A stretch of 64,000 nucleotides of DNA, from contig NZ_JNZZ01000005.1 in NCBI RefSeq assembly GCF_000717645.1, positions 124,001 through 188,000 of the forward strand, in the 5' to 3' direction. The notes below the pieces were generated by a model, which worked only from the letters and a program-made list of their open reading frames with translations, ran no database searches and was not told the origin of the DNA. Shown here piece by piece: positions 25,361 to 35,338 of this stretch. Source of the DNA: Streptomyces californicus. GTDB lineage: Bacteria; Actinomycetota; Actinomycetes; Streptomycetales; Streptomycetaceae. The position numbers and the translations under genes are program-made. Position 1 is the first letter of the stretch; every line of letters starts with the position of its first letter.

Positions 25361-26368
25361 TCAGATCTTGGTGCGGGAGGTGTTGTAGAGCTTGGCGGCG
25401 AGCGCGGCCGTCTCGTCCTGTGTCATCGGCTTGTTCGTCATGGCACCGCCGATATCGAAACCGATCACCACGCCCACGGTGCTGTAGTCGGCCCAGATAC
25501 AGACCGGCATGGTCATCTCCTTGGGCCCCTTCTGTGCGGTGCCGTCCGCCTTGTCGTTGATGACCTTGACGTCCTGGCACTTCATCAGCGCGCCGTCGAA
25601 GTCGGCGGGGGAGGCGGACTTCGGGCTACCCACCAGCGAACCCTTGGTGTCCTCGCTCGCCGCCGCACTGTCCTTGGCGTTCTGGAAGGAACCATCGATG
25701 GCCTTCTCCGGGTCCTCGATCTCGCCCCAGACACCCTGCAGCATCAGCATCTTGGCGAGCAGGGGGTTGGTCTTGAGGTCACCGCTCACGTACTGGGCAC
25801 CGACCTCGTGCGGGTTCTTCACCCCCATGGCCTCGGCCTTGGTCTTGTCCTCACCGCTCATCGCGGACTCGGGCTTCTTCTTGGACGGGTCCTGCTTGTA
25901 GTCGTCCACCGCGGCCGCGGGCGTCAGCTTGTACCCCTTCGTGGAGTCCGCCACGTCACTGCTGCCGCCGCCCGAGGTCAGGAAGTACACCCCGCCCGCG
26001 ATGACCGCCAGGGCCACCACGGCGACCCCGACGATCAGCCCGGTCTTCTTCTTCGGCTGCTGCGGCTGCCCGCCGTACGGAGGCTGGGCCCCGTACGGGG
26101 GCTGCCCGCCGTACGGCGGAGCCGGCGGCTGCTGACCGTACGGACCCGGCTGCTGCGCCTGCGGGTAGCCGTACCCCTGCGGCTGCTGGGGCTGCGCGTA
26201 CGGGTTCGGCTGCTGCGGGGGAACACCCTGCGGGGCCTGCTGCGGGTAGCCGTAGCCGGGTCCGCCCTGCGGCGGCGGGGCCCCGTACGGGCCCGGCTGC
26301 TGTCCGTACGGTCCGGGCTGCCCCTGCGGCGGCTGGCCGCCGTACGGGCCCGGCTGGTTGTAGCTCAT
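25361..26368 (-). CDS. Pro/Gln/Tyr-rich single-pass membrane protein with extracytoplasmic domain
   Basis: 335 aa. Residues about 1-105 are low complexity with repeated PYGQQP/GQPGPYG/PPYGGQP units; PKKKTGLIVGVAVVALAVIA starts one TM helix (about 107-130), and about 200 residues then face outside. The external domain has two Cys (CQDV, VCIW) that could form a disulfide and ends ALAAKLYNTSRTKI. The domain organisation is common in Streptomyces secreted or membrane proteins, but I do not recognise a family. ATG 26366-26368 has GGAGGGG upstream. It is divergent from valS. Confidence 0.88.
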   Translation of the reverse strand: MSYNQPGPYGGQPPQGQPGPYGQQPGPYGAPPPQGGPGYGYPQQAPQGVPPQQPNPYAQPQQPQGYGYPQAQQPGPYGQQPPAPPYGGQPPYGAQPPYGGQPQQPKKKTGLIVGVAVVALAVIAGGVYFLTSGGGSSDVADSTKGYKLTPAAAVDDYKQDPSKKKPESAMSGEDKTKAEAMGVKNPHEVGAQYVSGDLKTNPLLAKMLMLQGVWGEIEDPEKAIDGSFQNAKDSAAASEDTKGSLVGSPKSASPADFDGALMKCQDVKVINDKADGTAQKGPKEMTMPVCIWADYSTVGVVIGFDIGGAMTNKPMTQDETAALAAKLYNTSRTKI

Positions 26369-26523
26369 CGCGCTGTCCCCTCCAGATGTCCTCGGGCCGG
26401 CCGACACGTGGAGGGCGGCCCTGATGCGTTGCGAACATCCTGACGGAAGCCGTCTCCGGGCGGGGGACCGGGCCGTACACCGTTACGGAACCAATCCGTT
26501 TCAGTGCAGTCCTGTGACGGCCC

Positions 26524-26529
26524 TAAACT
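26524..26529 (+). promoter_or_regulatory. -10 hexamer TAAACT, leaderless valS start
   Basis: TAAACT is 7 nt before the GTG start of valS, and no SD exists, implying a leaderless mRNA. No T-box leader is present. Confidence 0.5.
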
Positions 26530-26536
26530 GTCTTCC

Positions 26537-29158
26537 GTGACCGAGAACTCATCGCAGCAGCCAGCCAGCAACCCCGAACTGCCGACCACGTACACGCCGG
26601 CCGACGTAGAGGGGAAGCTGTACGAGCGCTGGGTGGAGCGCGGTTACTTCGAGGCGGACGCGAAGAGCGAGAAGCCCCCGTACACCATCGTCATCCCGCC
26701 GCCCAACGTCACCGGCGCCCTCCACCTGGGCCACGCCTTCCAGGTCACGCTGATGGACGCCCTCACCCGCCGCAAGCGGATGCAGGGCTTCGAGACGCTG
26801 TGGCTGCCCGGCATGGACCACGCCGGCATCGCCACCCAGAACAAGGTCGAGCAGCAGCTCGGCGAGGAGGGCAAGTCCCGCCACGACATCGGGCGGGAGG
26901 CGTTCACCGAGCGCGTCTGGCAGTGGAAGGACGAGTACGGCGGCCGCATCCTCGGCCAGCTGCGCCGCCTCGGCGCCGGCCTCGACTGGTCGCGCGAGCG
27001 GTTCACCATGGACGAGGGGCTGTCCCGCGCTGTCCAGAAGATTTTCAAGGACCTCTACGACGACGGCCTGATCTACCGCGCCGAGCGCATCATCAACTGG
27101 TGCCCGCGCTGCCTCACCGCCATCTCAGACATCGAGGTGGACTACCAGGAGGACGACGGCGAGCTGGTCTCCCTCCAGTACGGCGAGGGCGACGAGACCC
27201 TGGTCGTCGCCACCACCCGGGTCGAGACGATGCTCGGCGACACCGCCGTCGCCGTCCACCCCGACGACGAGCGGTACGCCCGCCTCATCGGCAAGCGCAT
27301 CAAGCTGCCGCTGACCGACCGCACCATCCCGGTCGTCGCCGACACCCACGTCGACCCGGAGTTCGGCACGGGCGCCGTCAAGGTGACCCCGGCGCACGAC
27401 CCGAACGACTTCGCGATCGGCCAGCGCCACGACCTGGAGTCCCTCACGATCATGGACGAGCGCGGTGTCATCACCGTGCCCGGCCCCTTCCAGGGACTCG
27501 ACCGCTTCGAGGCGCGCTCGGCCATCGTCGCCGCGCTGCGCGAACAGGGCCGCGTCGTCGCGGAGAAGCGCCCGTACGTCCACTCCGTCGGGCACTGCTC
27601 CCGCTGCAAGACCACCATCGAGCCCCGGCTCTCCCTCCAGTGGTGGGTCAAGGTCGACACGCTCGCGAAGGCCGCCGGCGACGCGGTCCGCGACGGGCGG
27701 GTCGCCCTCCACCCCAAGGAGATGGAGAAGCGGTACTTCGACTGGGTCGACAACCTCAACGACTGGTGCATCTCCCGCCAGCTCTGGTGGGGCCACCGCA
27801 TCCCCGTCTGGTACGGCCCCGACGGCGAGGTCGTCTGCGTCGGCCCCGACGAGGAGCCGCCCACGGGCGAGGGCTGGACCCAGGACGAGGACGTCCTCGA
27901 CACCTGGTTCTCCTCGGGCCTGTGGCCGTTCTCCACGCTCGGCTGGCCCGAACAGACCCCGGACCTGGAGAAGTTCTACTCCACGGACGTCCTGCTCACC
28001 GGCCACGACATCATCTTCTTCTGGGTCGTCCGGATGATGATGTTCGGCCTGTACGCGATGGACGACGAGGTCCCGTTCAAGACGGTCGCCCTCACCGGCC
28101 TGGTCCGCGACGAGTTCGGCAAGAAGATGTCGAAGTCCAACCCGAACGCGGTCGACCCCATCGTGTGGATGGACGCGTACGGCTCCGACGCCGTCCGCTT
28201 CACCCTGGCCAACGGCGCCAACCCCGGCGCCGACGTCCCGATCGGCGAGGACTGGGTCAAGGCGTCCCGGAACTTCGCCAACAAGATCTGGAACGCCACC
28301 CGTTTCGCCCTGATGAACGGCGCGACGATCGAGGGCCCGCTGCCGGACCCGTCCGCGATGACGGCCACCGACCGCTGGATCCTCTCCCGGCTCAACGAGA
28401 CCGTCGCCGTCGTCGACCGCTACTACGAAGACTTCCAGTTCGCGAAGATCTCCGACGCGCTCTACCACTTCGCGTGGGACGAGGTCTTCGACTGGTACGT
28501 CGAGCTGTCCAAGACGACGTTCTTCGCCGGCGGCGAGCAGGCCAAGGTCTCCGGCCGGGTCCTCGGCGAGGTCCTCGACGTCACCCTGCGCCTGCTCCAC
28601 CCGATCGTTCCGTTCGTCACGGAGACGCTGTGGACCACGCTGACCGGCGGCGAGTCCGTCGTCGTCGCCGAGTGGCCCGCCGACTCCGGTTTCCGCGACG
28701 AGGCGGCCGAGAAGGAGATCGAGCTGGTCCAGCAGGTCATCACCGAGGTCCGCCGCTTCAAGGGCGACCAGGGCCTCAAGCCCGGCCAGAAGGTCCCGGC
28801 CGAGCTGACCCTGGCCGGCACCGCGCTCGCCCCGCACGAGCCCGCGATCCGGCAGCTCCTCCGTCTGGAGGCGGCCGGGGAGGACTTCAGCGCCACCGCG
28901 TCCCTCCCCGTCGCCGGGGCCACCGTCGCGCTCGACCTGTCCGGCACCATCGACGTGCCGGCCGAGCGCAAGCGCCTCACGAAGGACCTGGAGGCGGCGA
29001 AGAAGGAGAAGGCCCAGGCGGAGGGCAAGCTCGGCAACGAGGCGTTCCTCGCCAAGGCGCCGGACCAGGTGGTCGACAAGATCCGCGGCCGGCTCGCCAA
29101 GGCCGAGGCCGACATCGAGCGGATCGGCGCCCAGCTGGCGGGCCTCCCGCAGAGCTGA
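26537..29158 (+). CDS. valS: valyl-tRNA synthetase
   Basis: The 873-aa class I aminoacyl-tRNA synthetase charges tRNA-Val. The HIGH motif is [11 protein letters not shown] (about residue 60), KMSKS is [11 protein letters not shown] (about 529), the CP1 editing domain lies between, and a C-terminal coiled coil ([20 protein letters not shown]) binds tRNA. The WWG(H) and [14 protein letters not shown] motifs are ValRS-typical. The GTG start at 26537 follows TAAACT by 7 nt with no SD. valS is followed by a hairpin, then folC, a conserved actinobacterial pair. Confidence 0.98.
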   Translation: MTENSSQQPASNPELPTTYTPADVEGKLYERWVERGYFEADAKSEKPPYTIVIPPPNVTGALHLGHAFQVTLMDALTRRKRMQGFETLWLPGMDHAGIATQNKVEQQLGEEGKSRHDIGREAFTERVWQWKDEYGGRILGQLRRLGAGLDWSRERFTMDEGLSRAVQKIFKDLYDDGLIYRAERIINWCPRCLTAISDIEVDYQEDDGELVSLQYGEGDETLVVATTRVETMLGDTAVAVHPDDERYARLIGKRIKLPLTDRTIPVVADTHVDPEFGTGAVKVTPAHDPNDFAIGQRHDLESLTIMDERGVITVPGPFQGLDRFEARSAIVAALREQGRVVAEKRPYVHSVGHCSRCKTTIEPRLSLQWWVKVDTLAKAAGDAVRDGRVALHPKEMEKRYFDWVDNLNDWCISRQLWWGHRIPVWYGPDGEVVCVGPDEEPPTGEGWTQDEDVLDTWFSSGLWPFSTLGWPEQTPDLEKFYSTDVLLTGHDIIFFWVVRMMMFGLYAMDDEVPFKTVALTGLVRDEFGKKMSKSNPNAVDPIVWMDAYGSDAVRFTLANGANPGADVPIGEDWVKASRNFANKIWNATRFALMNGATIEGPLPDPSAMTATDRWILSRLNETVAVVDRYYEDFQFAKISDALYHFAWDEVFDWYVELSKTTFFAGGEQAKVSGRVLGEVLDVTLRLLHPIVPFVTETLWTTLTGGESVVVAEWPADSGFRDEAAEKEIELVQQVITEVRRFKGDQGLKPGQKVPAELTLAGTALAPHEPAIRQLLRLEAAGEDFSATASLPVAGATVALDLSGTIDVPAERKRLTKDLEAAKKEKAQAEGKLGNEAFLAKAPDQVVDKIRGRLAKAEADIERIGAQLAGLPQS

Positions 29159-29171
29159 TGAGCTGAGGGCG

Positions 29172-29212
29172 GAGCCCCCGCGCACCCGACCGACCGGGCG
29201 CACGGGGGCTTC
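29172..29212 (+). terminator. valS terminator hairpin
   Basis: AGCCCCCG (29173-29180) pairs with CGGGGGCT (29203-29210), with further GC pairs inside. It starts 14 nt after the stop codon. Confidence 0.75.
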
Positions 29213-29371
29213 GCCGTGTTCGGGGGAGGGCGGGTGGCCGCGCCGGCATGGACGGACCACACGGCTCCCGACCCCGCACGTTTCCGCCGGTCCCGGCCGC
29301 CGCGCGCGAGGTCGGCCGGCCGCCGCGCGCGAGGCGGGCCGGGCGCTGCGCGCGATGTCCGAGCCCATCCG

Positions 29372-29377
29372 TAGACT
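29372..29377 (+). promoter_or_regulatory. -10 hexamer TAGACT, leaderless folC start
   Basis: TAGACT ends 6 nt before GTG 29384; the start codon is where transcription should begin. The -35 is not recognisable. Confidence 0.5.
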
Positions 29378-29383
29378 GGGCGC

Positions 29384-30904
29384 GTGAGTGAGCCCCGCCC
29401 AGACCGGCACGACGAGCCCGATCCCGACGAGACCTTCGAGGGGATCGTCGACGAGGCGACCCAGCGCGACCCCGACCTGGCGGTGATCGAGGCCGGGAGC
29501 CGCACGCTGCGCACCCACTCGGGTCAGCCGCAGGGCGAAGCGGTCCCGGCCCGCCCGGCCGACCCCGAGACCGACAAGGCGCTGCGGGCGGTGGAGCAGG
29601 AGCTCGCCGGACGCTGGGGCGAGACCAAGCTGGAGCCTTCCGTCACGCGCATCGCCGCGCTGATGGACGTCCTCGGCGAGCCGCAGCGCGCCTACCCATC
29701 GATCCACATCACCGGCACCAACGGCAAGACCAGCACGGCCCGCATGATCGAGGCCCTGCTCAACGCCTTCGAGCTGCGCACCGGCCGCTACACCTCCCCC
29801 CACGTCCAGTCGATCACCGAGCGGATCAGCCTCGACGGCGCGCCGATCGCACCCGAGCGGTTCATCGAGACGTACGAGGACGTCAAGCCGTACGTCGAGA
29901 TGGTCGACGCCCAGCAGCCCTACCGGCTCTCCTTCTTCGAGGTCCTCACCGGGATGGCGTACGCGGCCTTCGCCGACGCGCCCGTCGACGTCGCGGTCGT
30001 CGAGGTCGGCATGGGCGGCACCTGGGACGCCACCAACGTGATCGACTCCACGGTCGCTGTCATCACCCCGATCTCGCTGGACCACACGGACCGGCTCGGC
30101 ACCACGCCCGCCGAGATCGCGGGGGAGAAGGCCGGCGTCATCAAGGAGGGCGCCACGGTCATCCTGGCGCAGCAGCCGGTGGACGCCGCGCAGGTGATGC
30201 TGAAGAAGGCCGTCGAGGTGGACGCCACCGTGGCGCGCGAGGGCATGGAGTTCGGCGTGACCTCCCGGGAGATCGCGGTCGGCGGCCAGCTGATCGGCCT
30301 GCGCGGCCTGGGCGGCGAGTACGAGGAGATCTTCCTCCCGCTGTACGGGGCCCACCAGGCGCACAACGCGGCCGTCGCGCTCGCCGCCGTCGAGGCGTTC
30401 TTCGGCATCGGCGCGGAACAGGCCCGCTCCCTCGACATCGACGCCATCCGCAAGGCGTTCGCCTCGGTGCTCTCGCCGGGCCGCCTGGAGGTCGTGCGCT
30501 CCAGCCCGACCGTCGTCCTGGACGCCGCGCACAACCCGGCCGGGGCCAAGGCGGCGGCGGAGGGCGTCTCCGAGGCGTTCAGCTTCTCCCGGCTGATCGG
30601 CGTGGTCGGCACGAGCGCCGACAAGGACGTCCGGGGCCTCCTGGAGGCGTTCGAGCCGATCTTCGCCGAGATCGTCGTCACGCAGAACTCCACCCCGCGC
30701 GCGATGGACGCCGACGAGCTGGCCGCGATCGCCGTCGAGGTCTTCGGCGACGAGCGGGTCCAGGTCGAGCCGCGCCTCGACGACGCGCTGGAGGCGGCGA
30801 TCACGCTGGCCGAGGAGGAGGACGAGTACGCGGGCGCCGGGGTGCTGGTGACCGGGTCCGTGATCACGGTCGGGGAAGCCCGGCTGCTGCTCGGAAGGGG
30901 CTGA
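29384..30904 (+). CDS. folC: bifunctional folylpolyglutamate synthase / dihydrofolate synthase
   Basis: The 506-aa Mur-ligase-family enzyme adds glutamate to folates and dihydropteroate. The P-loop is HITGTNGKTSTARM (about residues 108-121); ERISLDG, GMGGTWDATN, SLDHTDRLG and LDAAHNPAGAKA (Mur C-domain) follow. The N-terminal 60-70 residues are a charged disordered leader (DEPDPDETFEGIVDEATQ). The GTG start is predicted leaderless. Its end is close to the DUF4233 gene (8-nt gap), so they form an operon with ndk downstream. Confidence 0.96.
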   Translation: MSEPRPDRHDEPDPDETFEGIVDEATQRDPDLAVIEAGSRTLRTHSGQPQGEAVPARPADPETDKALRAVEQELAGRWGETKLEPSVTRIAALMDVLGEPQRAYPSIHITGTNGKTSTARMIEALLNAFELRTGRYTSPHVQSITERISLDGAPIAPERFIETYEDVKPYVEMVDAQQPYRLSFFEVLTGMAYAAFADAPVDVAVVEVGMGGTWDATNVIDSTVAVITPISLDHTDRLGTTPAEIAGEKAGVIKEGATVILAQQPVDAAQVMLKKAVEVDATVAREGMEFGVTSREIAVGGQLIGLRGLGGEYEEIFLPLYGAHQAHNAAVALAAVEAFFGIGAEQARSLDIDAIRKAFASVLSPGRLEVVRSSPTVVLDAAHNPAGAKAAAEGVSEAFSFSRLIGVVGTSADKDVRGLLEAFEPIFAEIVVTQNSTPRAMDADELAAIAVEVFGDERVQVEPRLDDALEAAITLAEEEDEYAGAGVLVTGSVITVGEARLLLGRG

Positions 30905-30912
30905 GGAGAAGG

Positions 30913-31263
30913 ATGCGCACGCTCTGCGCCTCGACGCTGATCGGTGAGTTCTTCGTGATCGGTTTCGCCGGTCTCGTCGCGATGAAGATGGACGACGCCT
31001 CCATGGGCGCGGTCTGGACGGTGTGCGGCATCGGCATGGCCCTCTCCGTGCTGCTCTGCGGCATGATCACCCGGCCCGGCGGCATCCAGCTCGGCTGGGC
31101 GCTCCAGGTCGCGCTGGTCCTCAGCGGCTTCGTCGTCCCGGTGATGTTCGTCCTGGGTCTGGCCTTCGGCGCGCTGTGGTGGGCCTCGATCCACTACGGC
31201 CGCAAGATCGACGAGGCCAAGGCGCGCTGGGCCGCCCAGGAGGCGGGCGAGGCCGCCGCCTGA
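30913..31263 (+). CDS. DUF4233 family small membrane protein
   Basis: 116 aa with three to four TM helices (STLIGEFFVIGFAGLVAM, VWTVCGIGMALSVLLCGM, LGWALQVALVLSGFVVPVMF, LGLAFGALWWASIHYGRKID). The family is conserved between folC and ndk in actinobacteria, with no known function. The SD GGAGAAGG directly precedes the ATG, and the 8-nt gap to folC indicates co-transcription. Confidence 0.92.
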   Translation: MRTLCASTLIGEFFVIGFAGLVAMKMDDASMGAVWTVCGIGMALSVLLCGMITRPGGIQLGWALQVALVLSGFVVPVMFVLGLAFGALWWASIHYGRKIDEAKARWAAQEAGEAAA

Positions 31264-31362
31264 CGCCGGGCGCGCACCGAGGGCCCGTCCGGCATCCGGG
31301 GGCCGCCCGCCCACGCCCGGAGCCCGCCCGCCCAGCCGCCGGAGGTCCCGCCGCCCCCGGGT

Positions 31363-31420
31363 CCGGCCACCCGGACGCGGGTCCACTCCCCCCCGGTCCC
31401 GGCCACCCGGAAGCGGGTCC
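31363..31420 (+). repeat. 22-bp direct repeat, offset 36 bp
   Basis: CCGGCCACCCGGACGCGGGT (plus CC) at 31363-31384 recurs with one mismatch at 31399-31420 in the proline-codon-like GC tract upstream of ndk. No gene lies here. Confidence 0.6.
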
Positions 31421-31543
31421 GCCGGGCCGGGGCCCGAAGGTGACCCTGGGTGAACCCGGGCGCGGGCGCGTCCCCCCGCCCCTGTAATCTCGCCCTCACC
31501 GCACCCGTATCGCGTATCGCCCGGCCTTGCAAGGAGCCCGTAC

Positions 31544-31957
31544 ATGTCCCAGCGCACCCTCGTCCTGCTCAAGCCCGACGCGGTCCGCCGCGGCCTGATC
31601 GGCGAGATCGTCGGCCGTATCGAGCGCAAGGCGGGCTGGCGGATCACCGCGCTGGAGCTGCGCACGCTGGACCACGCGACGCTGGAGCAGCACTACGGCG
31701 AGCACAAGGGCCGCCCGTTCTACGAGCCGCTCATGGAGTTCATGGCGTCCGGTCCCGTCGTCGCCCTGGTGGCCGAAGGCGAGCGGGTCATCGAGGGCGT
31801 CCGCGCCCTGGCCGGCCCCACCGACCCGATCGCCGCCGCACCCGGCTCGATCCGCGGCGACTTCGGGTCGATCACCCGTGAGAACCTCATCCACGCCTCG
31901 GACTCGGAGGAGTCCGCAGAGCGAGAACTGAAGCTTTTCTTTCCCGGACTTTCCTGA
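31544..31957 (+). CDS. ndk: nucleoside diphosphate kinase
   Basis: The 137-aa enzyme transfers the gamma phosphate of ATP to NDPs. It starts MSQRTLVLLKPDAVRRGLIG; the active His is in NLIHASDS (about residue 117), with RPFY and the KPDA motif present. AAGGAG lies 7 nt before the ATG. TAATCT at 31485-31490 is a good -10, giving a leader of about 50 nt. A 12-bp hairpin follows. Confidence 0.97.
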   Translation: MSQRTLVLLKPDAVRRGLIGEIVGRIERKAGWRITALELRTLDHATLEQHYGEHKGRPFYEPLMEFMASGPVVALVAEGERVIEGVRALAGPTDPIAAAPGSIRGDFGSITRENLIHASDSEESAERELKLFFPGLS

Positions 31958-31986
31958 CCCGATCGGCCAAACAGCGCTGTACGCCT

Positions 31987-32014
31987 GGGGCGACCGAAGT
32001 AATTCGGTCGCCCC
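31987..32014 (+). terminator. ndk terminator, 12-bp stem with GTAA tetraloop
   Basis: GGGGCGACCGAA (31987-31998) pairs exactly with 32003-32014. Confidence 0.85.
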
Positions 32015-32245
32015 TCGGCATAGGGTTCGGTGTCGCGGGAACGCATCCCTCCGACGTAACGTCACCATGGGTGGAACGGGCACCCGTTCCGCTCGCCATG
32101 GCGAAGGACCCTCGCGCTCCGTCCGTGCGTACGGCACTACGATGGAAGCTTCCACGCCCGCAGCGCCAACCTCGCCTACCAGAACAAGCCATCTTCGCTT
32201 CTTGGGAAGGCCCGACGCATCCTCATGGGGAACAAGGGGAACTCA

Positions 32246-33265
32246 ATGTCGTTCATCGGCCGTGACATGGCTATCGACCTCGGGACTGCCAACACGCTGG
32301 TGTACGTCAGGGGGCGCGGCATCGTCCTGAACGAGCCGTCCGTCGTGGCCATCAACACCAACACCGGCGGCATCCTCGCGGTCGGCTCCGAGGCCAAGAA
32401 AATGATCGGTCGCACGCCGGGCAACATCGTCGCCGTGCGACCGCTGAAGGACGGCGTGATCGCCGACTTCGAGATCACCGAGCGGATGCTCCGCTACTTC
32501 ATCCTCAAGATCCACAAGCGGCGCTACCTGGCCCGCCCCCGGGTCGTCGTCTGCGTGCCCTCCGGTATCACCGGGGTCGAGCGCCGCGCCGTCATCGAGG
32601 CGTCCACCCAGGCCGGCGCGCGCCAGGTGCACATCATCGAGGAACCCATGGCCGCGGCCATCGGCTCCGGGCTGCCGGTCCACGAGGCCACCGGCAACAT
32701 GGTGGTCGACATCGGCGGCGGCACCACCGAGGTCGCGGTCATCTCGCTCGGCGGCATCGTCACCGCGCAGTCGATCCGCACCGCCGGCGACGAGCTGGAC
32801 AACGCGATCATCCAGCACATCAAGAAGGAGTACTCGCTCCTCCTCGGTGAGCGGACCGCCGAACAGATCAAGATCACCATCGGTTCGGCGTACGACCTGG
32901 AGAAGGACGAGCACACCGAGATCCGCGGCCGCGACCTGGTCTCCGGGCTGCCCAAGACGGTCGTCATCTCGGCCGCCGAGGTCCGCAAGGCCATCGAGGA
33001 ACCGGTCAACGCGATCGTCGACGCCGTGAAGACGACGCTCGACAAGTGCCCGCCCGAGCTGTCCGGCGACGTCATGGACCGCGGCATCGTCCTCACCGGC
33101 GGCGGCGCGCTGCTGCGCGGCCTGGACGAGCGGCTGCGCAACGAGACGGGCATGCCGATCCACATCGCCGAGGACCCCCTGGACTCGGTGGCGCTCGGCT
33201 CCGGCAAGTGCGTCGAGGAGTTCGAGGCGCTCCAGCAGGTGCTGGACGCCCAGCCCCGGCGCTAG
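32246..33265 (+). CDS. mreB: rod-shape / sporulation actin homologue MreB
   Basis: The 339-aa actin-fold ATPase organises lateral wall synthesis; in Streptomyces it acts mainly in spore wall maturation. Motifs: phosphate 1 [19 protein letters not shown], connect and phosphate 2 [20 protein letters not shown], and the adenosine loop [19 protein letters not shown] 32246 has AAGGGGAA 5 nt upstream; an ATG seven codons earlier lacks a proper SD. TACGAT at 32138-32143 is a plausible -10. It heads the mre cluster, but a 311-bp gap separates it from mreC. Confidence 0.97.
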   Translation: MSFIGRDMAIDLGTANTLVYVRGRGIVLNEPSVVAINTNTGGILAVGSEAKKMIGRTPGNIVAVRPLKDGVIADFEITERMLRYFILKIHKRRYLARPRVVVCVPSGITGVERRAVIEASTQAGARQVHIIEEPMAAAIGSGLPVHEATGNMVVDIGGGTTEVAVISLGGIVTAQSIRTAGDELDNAIIQHIKKEYSLLLGERTAEQIKITIGSAYDLEKDEHTEIRGRDLVSGLPKTVVISAAEVRKAIEEPVNAIVDAVKTTLDKCPPELSGDVMDRGIVLTGGGALLRGLDERLRNETGMPIHIAEDPLDSVALGSGKCVEEFEALQQVLDAQPRR

Positions 33266-33576
33266 GACACGTCCGGCGGCTCCTCATCGGGCCCGATCCC
33301 GATGCCGATCCGCCGGACACACCCCGGGGGCGCGTCCGGCGGCTCTCGACCGGGCCCGCCCCCCCCCCGGCACGGCGCCACGCGGTGTCGCCGGGCCCGC
33401 CCTGGTCGTCCTGCGGGACACACCCGATCCGGCGAGCGGACGCTGACGCTCTGTCCGCCGGATCGTTGATATAGATCGTTGCTGTACGCGCACCGGAGCG
33501 GAACACCCGGACCGGTACGCGTACGGAGACGTACACAGGCACGAACATTCCGACGAGGAAGGCACGGCCGCCGCAC
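33266..33576. other. mreB-mreC intergenic region with repeats and a C10 run
   Basis: 311 bp. GTCCGGCGGCTC occurs at about 33270 and 33329 with inverted forms GATCCGCCGGAC between and after. A homopolymer of ten C lies at 33359-33368. CGATCCGGCG...GTCCGCCGGATCG (33425-33465) forms a hairpin with a small bulge, probably a terminator or attenuator, and TATAGA (33470-33475) right behind it could be a -10 for mreC. Confidence 0.5.
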
Positions 33577-34623
33577 GTGAGGGACACACGAGAGAGCCGG
33601 CTGCTTCTGGTGCTCTTGATCGCCATCGCATTCGCCCTGATCACGGTGGATATCCGAGGCGGCGAGGGATCACCGGTCGACGGCGCGCGGCAGGCCGCGG
33701 CCACCGTCTTCGGGCCGATCGAGAACGGCGTATCAGCGGCGGTCGACCCGGTGGGCAACGCCATAGGGGCGGTCCGCGACTCCGGCAACCGGCACGACCG
33801 GATCTCCACCCTGGAGAAGGAGAACGCGGCGCTGAAGGCCAGGCTCGGCAGCGACGACCGCACCAACAGCCGGGTCCGCCAGCTCGACGCCATGCTGAAG
33901 CACGCGGGCGCCGGACAGTACGGGATCAAGGGCGCCGAGGTCATCGCCATAGGAGCGGCCCAGGGCTTCTCCTGGACGATCACCATCGACGCCGGGTCGA
34001 ACGACGGCATCCGCCGCGACATGACCGTCCTCAACGGGGAGGGGCTGGTCGGCCGGGTCACCACCGTCGGCCCCAGCACCGCCACGGTCCTGCTCGCCAA
34101 CGACCCCGACTTCACCGTCGGCACCCGGATGGAGAAGACCGACGAGCTCGGGTTCGCCACCGGCCAGGGCTCCCGCCCGCTGTCGGTGCAGTTCCTCAAC
34201 GGCAAGGCCGAGGTGAAGGCCGGAGACCGGCTCGTCACCTTCGGCTCCAGCAAGGACAAGCCCTTCGTGCCCGGCGTCCCTGTCGGCGAGGTCGTGCGCG
34301 TCGACCCCTCGGGCGGCGCGCTCACCCGGACCGTCTACGTCAAGCCGTACGTCGGATTCACCAAGCTCGACATCGTCGGGGTCGTCGTCCAGGCGCCCCG
34401 CGAGGACCCGCGGGACACGGTCCTGCCCAAGAAGCCCGCCAAGGCCAAGCCGAAGCCGACCCCCACGGTCACCGTCACCGTCCAGCCCAACGGCGATCTG
34501 GTGGACGGCTCCGGCAAGGTCGTCGGCAACGTCAACGAGAACGGCGACGCCGCCGGTGACGCCGCGGGCGACCAGCAGGGCGACGCCCAACAACCCGGCA
34601 ACGCGGCCGACGACCAGGAGTAG
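33577..34623 (+). CDS. mreC: rod-shape determining protein MreC
   Basis: 348 aa. One N-terminal TM helix (LLLVLLIAIAFALITVD), a coiled coil (RISTLEKENAALKARL, about residues 78-105), then the beta-barrel MreC domain outside the membrane. The C-terminal 70 residues are a Lys/Pro/Thr then Asn/Gly/Asp-rich tail not found in E. coli. It connects MreB and MreD with PBPs. GTG start; AGGAAGG is somewhat distant. It is followed by mreD after 11 nt. Confidence 0.95.
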   Translation: MRDTRESRLLLVLLIAIAFALITVDIRGGEGSPVDGARQAAATVFGPIENGVSAAVDPVGNAIGAVRDSGNRHDRISTLEKENAALKARLGSDDRTNSRVRQLDAMLKHAGAGQYGIKGAEVIAIGAAQGFSWTITIDAGSNDGIRRDMTVLNGEGLVGRVTTVGPSTATVLLANDPDFTVGTRMEKTDELGFATGQGSRPLSVQFLNGKAEVKAGDRLVTFGSSKDKPFVPGVPVGEVVRVDPSGGALTRTVYVKPYVGFTKLDIVGVVVQAPREDPRDTVLPKKPAKAKPKPTPTVTVTVQPNGDLVDGSGKVVGNVNENGDAAGDAAGDQQGDAQQPGNAADDQE

Positions 34624-34634
34624 CGCTGATTCCC

Positions 34635-35300
34635 ATGCGTATCAACCGGACTCTGCTCTCCATCGCCCTGGTCGTTGTCGCCCTGGTCATCCAGGTCTCC
34701 GTCCTCGCCCGCCTCCAGCTCCCCGGCGCCGTCCCCGACCTGCTGCTCCTCACCGTCCTCGGACTCGCCTTCGTGTACGGGCCGGTCAGCGGCGCCCTCA
34801 TCGGCTTCGGCGCCGGCCTCCTCGCCGACCTCGCCCCGCCCGCCGACCACGCGGTCGGCCGGTACGCCCTGGTGCTCTGCGTCATCGGCTATCTGGCGGG
34901 CCTGGTCCGGCCGGAGAACGGGCAGCTCAAGTCGGCGTTCGCCCCGATGGCCGCGGTCGTCGCCGCCGCGATCGGCTCGACCCTGCTGTACGCGGGCGTG
35001 GGCGCGCTCGTCGGCGACACGGCCGCCCGCCATGTGGGCCTGGGCAGCCTGCTGTTCACCGCCGCGATCTACGACCTGCTGCTGGCGCCCTTCACCGTGC
35101 CGTTCATCATGGCGCTGGCCAGACGCACCGAGAACGACCCGGTCGCCGAGGCGTCCTCCGGCGGCCACGACGTCGCCGCCGGCTGGCTCGCCTCCGGCAC
35201 CGGTCTGCGGATCGGCAACCAGCGCGGCGGCCTGCGCATGAAGGCCGCCCGCAACCGCGCCGCCCGCGCGGGCAGGATCAAGGGGGTCAAGCGACTGTGA
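34635..35300 (+). CDS. mreD: rod-shape determining protein MreD
   Basis: The 221-aa integral membrane protein has five to six TM helices (LLSIALVVVALVIQVSVLAR, then PDLLLLTVLGLAFVYGP). The DLAPP segment after the third helix is typical. The C-terminal 60 residues are a basic cytoplasmic tail (KAARNRAARAGRIKGVKRL). It works with MreC, PBP2 and RodA. Its TGA overlaps a GTG that opens a 13-codon ORF. Confidence 0.93.
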   Translation: MRINRTLLSIALVVVALVIQVSVLARLQLPGAVPDLLLLTVLGLAFVYGPVSGALIGFGAGLLADLAPPADHAVGRYALVLCVIGYLAGLVRPENGQLKSAFAPMAAVVAAAIGSTLLYAGVGALVGDTAARHVGLGSLLFTAAIYDLLLAPFTVPFIMALARRTENDPVAEASSGGHDVAAGWLASGTGLRIGNQRGGLRMKAARNRAARAGRIKGVKRL

Positions 35301-35338
35301 TCCCGTACGCGACCGAGGACGCCGGGGGCGCCGCGTGA
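35297..35338 (+). CDS. candidate 13-aa mini-ORF overlapping the mreD stop
   Basis: GTG at 35297 overlaps the mreD TGA (GTGA). It reads MIPYATEDAGGAA and stops with a TGA that overlaps the next GTG at 35335. It has no SD of its own but would be reached by termination-reinitiation. Translation is not demonstrated. Confidence 0.25.
   Translation: MIPYATEDAGGAA

Noticed and set aside
27125..30532. 1135-codon antisense ORF opposite valS and folC
   Set aside because: High-GC genes leave long open frames on the other strand; it has no SD, no domain pattern and lies over two certain genes. The same applies to the long antisense ORFs at 34335-37550, 37496-40366, 40251-43772 and 44197-49122.
32225..32245. 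ATG 32225 as the mreB start
   Set aside because: AAGGGGAA sits between it and ATG 32246 at ideal spacing for the latter, and MreB homologues begin MSFIGRDM.
33359..33368. C10 homopolymer as a phase-variable switch
   Set aside because: It is intergenic and not next to a promoter or reading frame, so on-off switching is unsupported; kept only as a note in the gap description.
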